From positions 9,297,239 through 9,361,238 of the forward strand of contig OX457061.1 in NCBI GenBank assembly GCA_949752795.1: 64,000 bases of DNA, given 5' to 3'. The notes under the pieces were generated by a model, which was given only the letters and a program-made list of their open reading frames with translations, searched no databases and was not told the DNA's origin. Shown here piece after piece: positions 36,270 through 46,857 of this stretch (positions within the stretch are counted from its first letter, which is position 1; each line of letters opens with the position of its first letter). The position numbers were made by a program, and so were the translations under genes. This DNA is from Hyperoodon ampullatus. Lineage: Eukaryota; Chordata; Mammalia; Artiodactyla; Ziphiidae.

Positions 36270-36274
36270 ACTTT
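36056..36274 (+). mobile_element. CHR SINE inserted at the MVB12B splice donor
   Basis: The short-form SINE (36075-36250 plus a c/a-rich tail to 36260) is antisense to the gene, with an internal deletion around 36160. Target-site duplications aaaacttacacttt lie at 36056-36069 and 36261-36274 (14/14). On the minus strand this duplicated string is AAAGT|GTAAGTTTT: the last five exon bases and first nine intron bases of the exon 36270-36325. The element therefore lies right behind a working-looking donor, and a second identical donor lies on its far side. Confidence 0.95.
36059..36064 (-). promoter_or_regulatory. MVB12B: Duplicate (distal) 5' splice donor made by the SINE
   Basis: The minus strand reads AAAGT|GTAAGT, identical to the native donor at 36264-36269. 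Its use would add 205 bases of antisense SINE to the exon, shift the frame, and meet an in-frame TGA at 36159-36161. It was probably the original donor position before the insertion split the site; both copies now have the same -5 to +9 context. Confidence 0.75.
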
Positions 36275-36325
36275 CTGGAACACAAGAAAACTTCTCTGAA
36301 ATCATAAATGGCACACCATCCATTG
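36270..36325 (-). CDS. MVB12B: MVB12B internal coding exon (start of UMA domain)
   Basis: A 56-base exon beginning with the last two bases of an alanine codon and encoding MDGVPFMISEKFSCVPES, the entry of the UMA domain. The acceptor on the minus strand is a strong pyrimidine tract ending 'cttcttttgcag' (36326-36337). The donor is AGT|gtaagt (36264-36269). It is phase 1 in and phase 0 out, compatible with the 33450-33509 exon. The paralogue MVB12A has the like segment AMDGVPFTLHPRF, which supports the assignment. The donor is embedded in the target-site duplication of a SINE. Confidence 0.96.
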
Positions 36326-36737
36326 CTGCAAAAGAAGAAAAAAAGAGAGGAAATGGCATTGCAGACACCACTGATGTTCAGTACCTTGAGATACTGACAC
36401 AGACAGTACAGGCCGGTCAGGGCTGGAGCCGGCCGACACGTGCACAGGTGAGTGGGGCCAAGGGCAATGGGTGCCCAGGTACCATTCCTGCTCCCGAGGC
36501 AGACGCCCCGCCGAAGTGCAGACGAGCTGTGAGAGCAGGGAAGGGTCCAGAGCCCCCCCGGGGTCCAGCCTGTAAGCGGTGGGAGCCACCAAAGGGCTGG
36601 TGGCAGGACAGAGGCGCACGAGGGCTGAGGGGACAAGGCCGGGCTCGGCGAAGAGGTGGGCAGTGTTCCTGAGATGTCCTTCCAGCTGAGCCTGATCACA
36701 GCCAGGCTGTCAGGCTCCCGGGAAAGGTCCAGATTGG

Positions 36738-36820
36738 AGGAAAGAGTGGTTCTGGAGTCAGACAGACTGGGTTTGGACCCTGGCCACGGCTTTGGGTGCG
36801 CTTGAGTTTAAAAGGAAGAC
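36738..36820 (+). mobile_element. MIR fragment, cut by a SINE
   Basis: 'agagtggttctggagtcagacagactgggtttggaccctggccacggc' matches the MIR 5' region ('ggttaagagc..tggagtcagactgcctgggttc'). It ends at the CHR SINE that begins at 36829. Confidence 0.6.
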
Positions 36821-36826
36821 GGCGCG

Positions 36827-36957
36827 GGCTTCCCTGGTGGCGCAGTGGTTGGGGGTCCGCCTGCGGATGCAGGGGACACGGGTTCGTGCCCCAGTCCGGG
36901 AGGATCCCACATGCCGCGGAGCGGCTGGTCCCGTGAGCCATGGCCGCTGAGCCTGCG
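36827..36957 (+). mobile_element. CHR SINE, 3' part missing
   Basis: Starts at 'cgggcttccctggtggcgcag' and follows the SINE through 'gccgctgagcctgcg', then diverges with no tail or target-site duplication. Either it suffered a later deletion, or the 3' part recombined away. Confidence 0.85.
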
Positions 36958-37420
36958 TGGCCTGCGGAGGAGTAGGTGCGTGCGGGCTGTGTGAGGCTCT
37001 GCCCCTGGCGCCTAGGTGCTCGGCAGGCGGGGCTGCGCGGCCACCATCGCCGGCTCCTGGTCCGCTTTCCTGGGCTGAATCGCGGCTCCCCTGTCTGCTC
37101 AATGTGAACAGGACACAGAAGGGGCAGGAATGGGTCCCCAGCAAAGGAAAACGGGGCGGGTGTGTGTGTCAGCGGTTCAGTTCCTTTCCCACAGCCCCGC
37201 ACCCACCAAGTCCCCAGGTCATCGCTGTCAAATCACCACCGGGAGCTGCCTCCCCGAGCGCGCCCTCTCCCGGGAGGAGCGGAATAATGACGTCAGCGTG
37301 GAAACCTCGTGACACGGAGGAGCAGGTCGCACTGCACCGAGCGTGACGCCGCTACCCCGCAGCGCGAAGGCCAGGCAGCTGCGGGCCGTGGGACGGGCGG
37401 AGGCTTCTCCTGGGGCCCGG
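36958..37420. promoter_or_regulatory. CpG-rich segment with palindromic CRE
   Basis: The stretch is rich in CpG, with a perfect CRE TGACGTCA at 37288-37295 and GC-box-like words. It lies about 1 kb upstream (in gene orientation) of the exon 36270-36325. It could be an alternative promoter, an enhancer, or composition alone. Confidence 0.3.
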
Positions 37421-39849
37421 CTTCGCCCTCAGGTCTGAGCAGAGGCCAAAGCGGCCTCCCTGGTCCCAGCCACTGGCGTGGCGTGGAGCGTCACGCCGAG
37501 GGCAGTGGTTTTCTGGTAAATTGTGGTCACAGGAAGAAACGGAGTGACGAGTTCCCTGGGACACGATCATCTCTGCCTCCCCCGACATCTAAGATGGGGC
37601 CCTCTCTGTACACAAGTAGCGGACAATTTTTTTTTCAGTTCTAAGAAATAAGAGTCACAGAAACAGAAAGAAGGAAAGGAAATAAAAGAAAAGAAATCTG
37701 GGACAAAGCCTCTCTGATCAGCAAGATGAGCCAAATGTCTCATTTTAAGCTACATTCATAATTTCTGGGAAGATAAAAATGGAACCTTCTCTGGTACGTT
37801 TGAGGAAAAAGCAATAGCACAGCTGGCCGCAGCTGCTGCACTGGAAACCTCCTCCTTTCCTGGGAAGCCTGCTTGGCCACGGGGCTCCGACAGAGACGTC
37901 TGTGGTCAGAGACCTTGCATCACGGAGGCCCTGCGACCTGCCCTCACTGCCTGGAAGAGGACCAGCTAAGCACCGGGGACAGTGTGACAGCTCCCCAGTA
38001 AGGCAGGGGAAAGCCCATAGTAACCTTATACAATACAGCACACACGCAAATATACTAATGAAATCTGAGCACCTATGTTCACTTCCAGCTGGGAAAACCC
38101 AACCCTGAACAGATGATCCCTGAAAGGCCACGACGCCTTCTAGAAAGAGCAGGACCAGGCCCACCCAGGACCCAAGGAGAGGCCAAGCTCCCTTCCCAGA
38201 AGTTGCCACCGTGCACTCAACGTGGCTGGGAGTCCAGGCTCACCCCATACGGCACTCTGACCCCAGCCCCCTTTCAAAAGCCACGGAGGCAGGAGAGCAT
38301 GCAGCACCGACAGCATTTCTGATCATTCACAGACTGGAGGTCACAGCCCACACAGGTGCTAAGCAGTGACTCCAGTCTTTGGCCTTTCCATGAGGTATAC
38401 ATGGAAGTTCTGAGAGCAAACCTGCTTCTTCCACACCAGGGCCTTTCACGGTTTTGACAACATTACCAGTCCCTCCCCAAGTGTCTAGCTGGCCCTTCTA
38501 CCAGCTCCTTCCCATCAGACCTACGGGCCAGGAGGTGGGCTTGTGTGCAAACAGCCCCATCAGACCCATCATGGTCTTTTCGAAGCCACTCTTTCCTTGG
38601 CCATCCCCCTCACCGTTAAGGCACCACCCCCATCCTGGCCACCCCAAGTCAGGCGCTAGAAGCCACAGCCTACTTTACTTCTTCTTCAGATTCTCAAAGC
38701 CCCCTGTTGTCACCTGCCCTGGCCATGTCACTCTCTGCTCTCTGCACACGTGTCTGCACACACGCACCTCTTTCCCAGCTTCTCTCTGCCCAGGAGACAG
38801 ATGGCAGGGCCCAGGGCAGAGCTCCCTTCCTGCACTCAGGTAGCCATCTGACCCAACGCTGGAGAGCGGTTTCCAGTGAGCACATCTTCGGCCACATCGC
38901 TAAGCGGAGAACCCCGCTCGTTCATTCACTAGGCTTTCTGCCTTTGGTGTTTAAAGACCTCCTTAGTGTCTGGGGGTTTCTGGTAAGATATGGTGAAGAT
39001 CTCCCTTCTCCCTGGTGACGGTTGTTTCCATCCAAATGTCAACACATGTTCAGAGAACTGGTGTTCTGACAAGGTGGTAAGTGACCTGCAAAGGCCCGAC
39101 TACCCCGGGAAATGAGAGACCTGGGGAGCACTGGGCGAAAGTGAGGAAGGCTGGTGACCCCTGCCCAGCGTGAGGCTGGCAGTCAAGCCTGCATACAAAG
39201 GGAAGAGACAGGAGATTTCCAAGGTGGGGTGCTTACTGCCTCTCCGTACAGGATGCCCCTCCCCCTCCCCCTCCGTCCACCCACCGCCATCCCTCCGGGA
39301 TCCGCTCAGAGTGGCCCCCTGGGTGCCTAGCCAGGGCCGCATCTCCCCTCTCGGCTGAGGGTTCTGGCCATCCACGTGTGAGTCACCTCTGCATTCCTGT
39401 CCCAGCACAGGGGGTTCCTGGGGCGCTCAGCATTCCCTGTAACGGGGCTCCAGCCTGGGGACATTTGGAGAGAACAAAGGGAAGACGCCTTCCCAAGACT
39501 GTCTGCGAAGCAAGAGGCAGCAGTGAGGGTGGCCCTCCAGACTGCAGGGCTGATGCCCTCCTGACGGGGTTTAGCAGCAGAGGAGACGGCGTGGAGATCC
39601 ACTTGGACCTAATCTGACCTCAAGAGGAGCTGGGAAGGGAGAGAGTTGCGAACTCGGGAATAAGTTACCACCTTATCTCAGAGTTCAGGACAGAAAGATG
39701 GGCACAGCTGGATGCTCCTTGTATTCTAGGCAACAGACTTTAACAATCTTGGAAGAAAAGAGAGTCCATAGGATCCCAGGGGCTGAAGCTCCTGAATGGG
39801 AGCTGGCTCAAGAGGAACAGCCGCCATGGTGACACGCCCCGAGTCCCTG
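37421..39849. other. Intronic sequence, no clear element
   Basis: Mixed DNA. Weak L2-like words at 38560-38850 and pyrimidine-rich 38440-38660; no exon seen. Confidence 0.35.
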
Positions 39850-40480
39850 CAAAGGGGAGCCAGAGTCCCCAGGAGCCAGTGAGAGTCTGCTAAACAGATG
39901 ATATGCCAACCAAGTTCCACTTATTTAAAAAATCTAATATAGCCAAGACTATGGTAGGCTGATAAGTACGTGGATTTTAGCAAAGCACTTGACAAGTTTC
40001 CCATGTTACCCATATGGACAAGATGGATAAATACAGCTGGACAATGTTAAGGGTAGGAGAATCCATAACTGGTTGGACTAGACGTTCAAGAAGCTGATTA
40101 ATAAAATGATGTTGACCTCAAGTGACCTCTCTGGAGGGTGCCCAGGGGGCTATCAATTACTCTAATGAAGACATGCATAGTGGGCTTATCCAGTATGTGG
40201 CTGATGAGGACAGTCTACAAACTGGATAACAAAAGACCAATAAAGATCTCAAAAAGCTGGAGTCACGGGCTAAATTTAACAGATGGAATTTACTAAAGGT
40301 CAATGCTAAGTCCTGTACTTTAAGTCCACAACACCAACTGCGTTAGATGGAATGAAAGAGATGTTCATGCTGGAATAACAGCAGAAGACATGAAAAAAGA
40401 CTGGTCTGTAGTTGAACAAGTCAACAGCGTGACTTGACTGTTTAGAGAGGGGGAGGGATGGCATTGTAAGAGACAGCGCA
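39850..40480 (+). mobile_element. Ancient CR1-clade (L3-like) LINE fragment
   Basis: 'gtggattttagcaaagcacttgacaag', 'tggacaagatggataaatac', 'catcaaactgg'-type words and 'aaggtcaatgctaagtcctgtactt' follow the order of CR1-type reverse transcriptase and downstream text (D-F-S-K-A-x-D-K motif). Badly decayed, no intact frame. Confidence 0.5.
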
Positions 40481-40654
40481 GCAGTCCTGGTGCCAGGGTG
40501 AGGGAGCTGCCCACCTTGGTCTGCTCCGGGCTCAAGGGAGGGATTCAGTGCTGGGACTGCACTCTCAGAGGGTCGTCCTGGGCAGCCTGCCAGATGGTGA
40601 GGGACCTGAAGCCAGCCCACAGGAGGGAAGGAGAGAAAGCCATCAGACCTGCTG

Positions 40655-40765
40655 CTCCAGGAAGGCCTGATCCCGTCCACTTTTGTTCATCGTTGCACCC
40701 CACCTGGCACCCGAGAGCCCAGCGCCGTGCCCGGCACATGGGAAGTGCAGCAAGATGGGGTTGGG
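40655..40765 (+). mobile_element. L2 LINE 3'-end fragment
   Basis: 'ttgttcatcgttgcaccccacctggcac', 'gcccagcgccgtgcccggcacatgg' match the L2 3' end. Short. Confidence 0.45.
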
Positions 40766-41629
40766 TCCAGATACGAGAGGCCTTGAAGGTGAATGTGGTC
40801 CAATGTCTGCACACGTTCTCAGAGCTGTCACAGGAAGAGGGGCTAGAGAGACGGGGCACGATTCAGAGGGGGGACCCTGCCCTCCTTGGGGAAAGGCAGA
40901 AGGCGGGACCAGCAGAACTGGCCGACAAAGGTCCAGGTGGACGGCCGCTTGTCAGGGAGTTAGGGAGGGGTTTTATGTGTTGCTAGAAAGCTGATCTGTG
41001 GGACTGCTAAATCCCCTTCTAATACCATGACATCCATTCCTGTTCTCCTTATCTGGGCAGCCTTTCCATATTTTAAGATATCTAGAGGTTTGCCAAACAT
41101 AATTCTTAAAATCAATGGCACGCATTTTTCATGCGTTCCAAAAGAAGTTCATAGATCATCTCCATCCGGGCTCCTTGTGGGGAGCCACGTTTCCTTCCTT
41201 CCTTCCTTGTTTCCCGAGCTGAGGCCAGCGTTTCGACCTCACCGTGATCCTCCTTCTAGCCTTCGGCCTGCTGCCGAGTCCTCCTCGGAGTGATGTGCAG
41301 TGGAGGGGATGGAGGGAGAGCCGTGACGAGGGGGCACCTCTCACGGAGCCACTGCTCAGGGGGCACATGTCTGCCCCCCAACTGGCCCTCCCAGTCAGCC
41401 TGGGGTTCTACAGGGTTCTCACACGGACACGGCCTGACCGATCCACGGTCACAACCCAGAAGCAGGGCACAGAAGTCTATCCTTTCCTCACTGGCACCAA
41501 AGGCGGCATTCCCGGGACCCAGAGCAGTCCGCCCTCCAGGCTCCTCGGCTCCCTTAAACCTTGGCTGTACCAGAACTTCTCCCCTAGCCCAGTTCTAGGC
41601 TAGAAAGAGAGAAAAGGAAAGGAAACCGC
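40766..41629. other. Intronic sequence, no element seen
   Basis: No repeat or exon recognised. A short ttcc run occurs at about 41189-41208. Confidence 0.35.
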
Positions 41630-41775
41630 ATTTACTGACCTCATACTAGAGAGTGAACATGCACCAAATAAAGTAACCCTCAAAATGATCACGTGCAAGT
41701 TACGTTTGAGGAAACTGAGGCTGCAGGAGTTACACAGCTTGATGGGGCCAGGATTCAAGTCCAGAGCCGTGGGTG
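41630..41775 (-). mobile_element. MIR SINE fossil
   Basis: 'gtttgaggaaactgaggctgcaggagttacacagcttgatggggccaggattcaagtcc' is the reverse of the MIR core and 5' part. Confidence 0.7.
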
Positions 41776-41834
41776 TGGCGCTGCCATGGGTGTGGCAGGG
41801 AGGAGGGGCCTGAACTCCAGTGGGCAGCACGTGT

Positions 41835-41970
41835 GGCGAGAGGCAGTCTCACCTCTCTGAGCCTTGGCCGCCCTGCCTGTAAGGCAGGGACAACACAGCC
41901 AGCTGTCCTAGGAGGTACTGTGAGGGCTGGAAGGGGCACACAGCCAACGTGGGCTTCTGCTACAATCCAG
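41835..41970 (+). mobile_element. MIR fragment
   Basis: 'cagtctcacctctctgagccttgg', 'ctgtaaggcagggacaac' and 'aggaggtactgtgagggc' follow the MIR core in forward order. Adjacent to, and opposite in orientation from, the MIR at 41630. Confidence 0.5.
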
Positions 41971-41999
41971 AGCCCTGTGCCAGGCAGGCTCCCTTTCAG

Positions 42000-42485
42000 G
42001 ACCAGGACGGTGCTTTCTTCATCGTCTTCCTTTCTTTTCCTTTTCCTATTTTATTTTTGGTGGCAGTTTTAACAAAACGCTGATCCCCTGCACCGAGCGG
42101 CGTCGAGCAGATGAAAGCGAGGCTGTGCCGTGGGCTCCGTGGCGCAATTAGCATTCTCCTAAACAAACGAGCTTCAGCAGAGCTGTAATTAAGCAGGCCT
42201 GTAATTAAGTATATGCCCTTTATCATAACGATCATGCTTAAAAATGGCATGATGCATGGAACTCTGTTATTAATGCTGTAATCCCAAACTGAAGTGCGAG
42301 TACATAGAAATCAGTGTGTCAGGCCTGTCACCAGAGTGTTTGTAAAATACATTAAAGAAAAAAACCAGGAAACAATGAGCTCATTCAACTGTTCTTTTTA
42401 CAATCAGGCACTACAAGTCAAGAGGATTGCGAATGCTTACAGAATCTGCAAGGTTTAAACAAATAAAGCTCTAATCTGCTACTGT
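42000..42485. promoter_or_regulatory. Candidate conserved enhancer block
   Basis: Repeat-free AT-rich DNA with dense homeobox-like cores: 'gcgcaattagcattc' (42142), 'ctgtaattaagcaggcctgtaattaag' (repeated TAATTAA, 42183-42209), 'gttattaatgctgtaat' (42266). The paired TAATTA words are the type bound by LIM and paired-like homeodomains. Confidence 0.4.
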
Positions 42486-42879
42486 ATTAATACCACCCCC
42501 TATTCTAAAGAAGGAAAGGCGGGGGTGATTTTTTTTTTTTTCCCCAACTGACCGGGATACCTGCCTTTGCTTTCCTAGGGGAAGAAGTCCAATTTGCATG
42601 CCGTATCTGTTTGGACATAAAATTGGATTTCGACTTTTGCACAGACAGCTCTGCCATGAATCTGTAGGAACTCTGCCTGGCAAGGGGATAGGGTCACAGC
42701 TCCTGCGTACGGGAGCTACTGTGTAATTGTACTCGCCAAGGCAATCCCTCAGAGCCTCCCCTTGATTCTCCCCTCCAAATGCACACCCCTGGACTTCTGA
42801 GGGCTCAGCACAAACCCACCGCTGACCAGCTCCCAAAGGCACCGGGCCAGGACCAGCCCATCACCTTGGTCAGGCCTGC

Positions 42880-43520
42880 TGATTCCTTCCTCAACGAGGA
42901 AATACTCCAATCGACACATGCGTTAATTTCAACGCACTTGATAAAGAGATTCGTAAAGTCATGCAGTACAAAAATGTAAAATTTTAAAAAAGACTCCATT
43001 ACTAGCACTTCAATTGTTGTCTGCTTACAGTTGCCAAGTGGTGTTAAGTGAGCTTGGTCATGGTTCCTCAGAAGTCTTTGCAGAGATGAGGGTGAAAAAC
43101 GGCTTACTGGCAGGCAGTCATTTTCAGAATAAAATTGAATGCAGTTGGAATGGTAGGAGACCTTTAATTCTGTGGGCCTGCTTGGGGCTCAGAGCTGTAA
43201 ATAATCAGCAACCTGGCCCTTTCTTCTCCCCTTTCCTGCGGCATTTCAAAGGTTCTTTACAATTTGTGATGGGAAAAATGCCAGCAACTCTAGACCTCAA
43301 GGCCATTTCTCAAAACTCATTTGTAAACCAAAACACCAAGCCCTTTCAGCTTTCCTGGTGATTTCACTTTGGGGATATTCCTTGGAAGACATTTGTAGAC
43401 GCCCCAGAGCTGTCTGCTAGGTGACATTCCAATTGAGTTTACACAAGGCCAACAACTTCCTTCTAGATCCCCAAAGTAATCTGTTTTGCCACGTTATTCA
43501 TAAGCCAAAAGGAGTGATTG
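42880..43520. promoter_or_regulatory. Candidate conserved non-coding block
   Basis: Repeat-free, unique DNA with words such as 'tgcgttaatttcaacg' (42919), 'agctgtaaataatcagc' (43193) and 'ccaattgagtttac' (43428). Looks constrained in composition, no exon boundaries seen. Confidence 0.3.
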
Positions 43521-43754
43521 ATCAGCCACGGCGAGAGCCTCCCGAGTCCCATGCATGAGGTGGCTCTGAGGGAGGAAAGAGGGGCCTTACGCGCGAGCAC
43601 CCTGGGGCCCGGGCACGTCACTCAGCCTCCGCGTCTGCCTGTCCTCGGTGAAGGGGGACAGCCACGGCCGCTCCGCAGCATGGCCGACGGGAAGAAACCA
43701 GAAGGGGCCAGGGGCCTGCAGCAGGCACACCAAGCAGCCCACTGCTTCTTCAGA

Positions 43755-44362
43755 GGAGTGAATTCAGGTCAGGCCCCCTGCCCTATCTCTGACTTAGACA
43801 AGCGTTCAATCTCTCTGTGCCTGATTCTTTGACTGTAGAAGGAAGGAAATCATACCTGGATTGCTGTGAAGTTTAAATGAGATAAAAGCATAAGGCTTAG
43901 CAGGTCACGGAAGCAACCTAAATGCCCATCAACAAGACGACTGGATAAAGAAGATGTGGTGCATATATACAAAGGAATAGTGCTCAGCCATAAAAAGGAA
44001 CGAAACTGGGACATTTGTAGAGACGTGGATGGACCTAGAGACTGTTATACAGAGTGAAGTAAGTCAGAAAGAGAAAAACAAATATCATACATTAACACAC
44101 ATATGTGGAATCTAGAAAAATGGTACAGATGAACCGGTTTGCAAGGCAGAAATAGAGACAGATGTAGAGAATGAACGTATGGACACCAAGGGGGGAAAGT
44201 GGGGGTGGGATGAACTGGGAGATTGGGATTGACATATATACAGTACTATGTATAAAGTAGGTAACTAATGAGAACTTGCTGTAAAAAAAAAAAATAAAAA
44301 AATTTTAAAAAGCATAAGGCTCAGGTACAAACTAACTGCTCAGTAACTGTCATCATCACGGC
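43755..44362 (+). mobile_element. MIR SINE split by a young L1
   Basis: MIR text ('gacttagacaagcgttcaatctctctgtgcctg', 'aaatcatacctggattgctgtgaagtttaaatg') runs to 43897 and resumes at 44322 ('caggtacaaactaactgctcagtaactg'). The L1 at 43898-44307 lies between. Another weak MIR-like core precedes it at 43605-43670. Confidence 0.7.
43884..44321 (+). mobile_element. 5'-truncated L1 with target-site duplications
   Basis: ORF2 C-terminus plus 3' UTR only ('gatgtggtgcatatatac', 'gtggatggacctagag', 'ggattgacatatatac'), with an A-rich tail. Target-site duplications aaaagcataaggct lie at 43884-43897 and 44308-44321 (14/14). The element body is 43898-44307. Confidence 0.93.
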
Positions 44363-45085
44363 ACTAGAGGAAAAGCCCTTCCAAGGTAGACCTTTTTCTT
44401 CTCCCTGCTTTTACATAAAAACACAAGTGCATCCACATTAAATTATGTAACCCGAGGCTGTAACTCCTGATCCAAAGGCTTTTGGAGGTGCGGAAGCAAA
44501 GCCTACCTAGGAGGGCTTCCCTTGGTGTCCGGACCATGGCTCTCCTGGCATCTGCCATCCCTTGAGCTGTCACAGGTCAAGCTCAACGGCAGGAGCAGGG
44601 CCCAAGCTGGGCCCAGGTGCTAAATGTCCCCTGGAAAAGAACCCCCAAAGCAAAGAGAAGAAAACTGCCCCAGGCATCAGGAGGCTAATTCACCAGGTTA
44701 GTCAGAAATACCAAACTCTTCATATAAAAGCTCCTTCACACCATAAACGAATATTTGGAAGCCCTCCCCCCCCATTTCTCTGGCCACCACCCTCCCCCCG
44801 GCCTCCAAAACACGGAGCACCTGACAGTAACTGTCACTTTAGCCCTGCAGCCTGCTTCACCCTTCCAGGTCCCCACATCCTGGGAGGAAGCTGAGAGCCC
44901 TCCAGCCCTCCTACATCCCTCCTTCTGGAGTAACTGCCCAGGGGGCCCCAGGGGCTTTGCAGCAGGACGCCTAGTGGGTCTCTGCTGGGAGGCGGGAACC
45001 CACAGAGGCTGGGCCACGTGCCCCGCAGGGGCTCTAAATATATGAAGGACAACATCCTCACTCTGCTACAGAAACGCATTTTAAA
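44363..45085. other. Intronic sequence, no element seen
   Basis: Unique-looking DNA with C-rich runs (44765-44800). No repeat or exon recognised. Confidence 0.35.
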
Positions 45086-46857
45086 ACTTTATAAGTACTT
45101 AAGAATGGTGAGAGTGGGCAACCTTGTCTTGTTCCTGATCTTAGTGGAAATGCTTTCAGTTTTTCACCATTGAGGACGATGTTGGCTGTGGATTTGTCAT
45201 ATATGACCTTTATTATGCTGAGGATAGAAAGCCCAGAGATAAACCCACGCACATATGGTCACCTTATCTTTGATAAAGGAGGCAGGAATGTACAGTGTAA
45301 AAGGACAACTACATGTAAAAGAAAAAAATTAGAACACTCCCTAACACCATACACAAAAATAAGCTCAAAATGGATTAAAGACCTAAATGTAAGGCCAGAA
45401 ACTATCAAACTCTTAGAGGAAAACATAGGCAGAACACTCTATGACATAAATCACAGCAAGATTCTTTTTGACCCACGTCCTAGAGAAATGGAAATAAAAC
45501 CAAAAATAAACAAATGGGACCTAATGAAACTTCAAAGCTTTTGCACAGCAAAGGAAACCATACACAAGACCAAAAGACAACCCTGAGAATGGGAGAAAAT
45601 ATTTGCAAATGAAGCAACTGACAAAGGATTAATCTCCAAAATTTACAAGCAGCTCATGCAGCTCAATATCAAAAAAACAAACAACCCAATCCAAAAATGG
45701 GCAGAAGACCTAAATAGACATTTCTCTAAAGAAGATATACAGACTGTCAACAAACACATGAAAGGATGCTCAACATCACTAATCATTAGAGAAATGCAAA
45801 TCAAAACTACAATGAGATATCATCTCACACCAGTCAGAATGGCCATCATCAAAAAATCTAGAAACAATAAATGCTGGAGAGGGTGTGGAGAAGAGGGAAC
45901 ACTCTTGCACTGCTGGTGGGAATGTGAATTGGTACAGCCACTATGGAGAACAGTATGGAGGTTCCTTAAAAAACTACAAATAGAACTACCATATGACCCA
46001 GCAATCCCACTCCTGGGCATATACCCCGAGAAAACCATAATTCAAAAAGAGTCATGTACCAAAATGTTCATTGCAGCTCTATTTACAATAGCCCAGAGAT
46101 GGAAACAACTTAAGTGTCCATCATTGGATGAATGGATAAAGAAGATGTGGCACATATATACAATGGAATATTACTCAGTCATAAAAAGAAACGAAATTGA
46201 GCTATCTGTAATGAGGTGGCTGGACCTAGAGTCTGTCATACAGAGTGAAGTAAGTCAGAAAGAGAAAGACAAATACCGTATGCTAATCCATATATATGGA
46301 ATTTAAGAAAAAAAAATGTCATGAAGAACCTAGGGGTAAGACAGGAATAAAGACACAGACCTACTTGAGAATGGACTTGAGGATATGGGGAGGGGGAAGG
46401 GTAAGCTGTGACAAAGTGAGAGAGTGGCATGGACATATATACACTACCAAACATAAAATAGATAGCTAGTGGGAAGCAGCTGCATAGCACAGGGAGATCA
46501 GCTTGGTGCTTTGTGACCACCTAGAGGGGTGGGATAGGGAGGGTGGGAGGGAGGGAGACGCAAGAGGGAAGAGATATGGGAACATATATATATGTATAGC
46601 TGATTTGCTTTGTTATAAAGTAGAAACTAACCCACCATTGTAAAGCAATTATACTCCAATAAAGACGTAAAAAAAACAAAAAACAAAAACAAAACTTACC
46701 TACAAAAAAATAAAATAAAATTTAAAAAATAAAGTGATTTCCAAGAGGGTGGTAAATAAGACAGCTACGTTTATGCTCCAAAATTAGCAATAAAGCATAA
46801 TACAATTGTAAATGCAAAAAACAAACAAACAAAAAAACCAACTTTATAAGTACTTAA
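45086..46857 (+). mobile_element. Young L1 with 5' inversion and probable 3' transduction
   Basis: Target-site duplications actttataagtacttaa lie at 45086-45102 and 46841-46857 (17/17). Inside, 45103-45222 is an inverted ORF2 piece (equivalent to about 13243-13366 of the other copy, reversed). From 45223 the element runs forward from late ORF2 to the L1 3' end and first poly-A at about 46671. Then come about 120 bases of non-L1 sequence (46697-46815) with its own AATAAA at 46789-46794 and a second A-rich tail at 46816-46838. The inversion is the mark of twin priming, the extra segment that of readthrough 3' transduction. Confidence 0.9.
45224..46309 (+). pseudogene. L1 ORF2p C-terminal remnant
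   Basis: ORF2 C-terminal coding in two frame-consistent pieces: to a TGA at 45584-45586 (a 'ccc-tga' change where the related copy has 'ccccca'), and then 45656-46306 (216 codons) with the cysteine-bearing segment [18 protein letters not shown] near 45870-45925. The late piece is still open to its natural stop, indicating a young insertion. No RT catalytic core is present. Confidence 0.85.

Noticed and set aside
36061..36699. A 212-codon minus-strand frame across the exon and SINE
   Set aside because: It is not the MVB12B frame. The true frame is stopped in the SINE at 36159.
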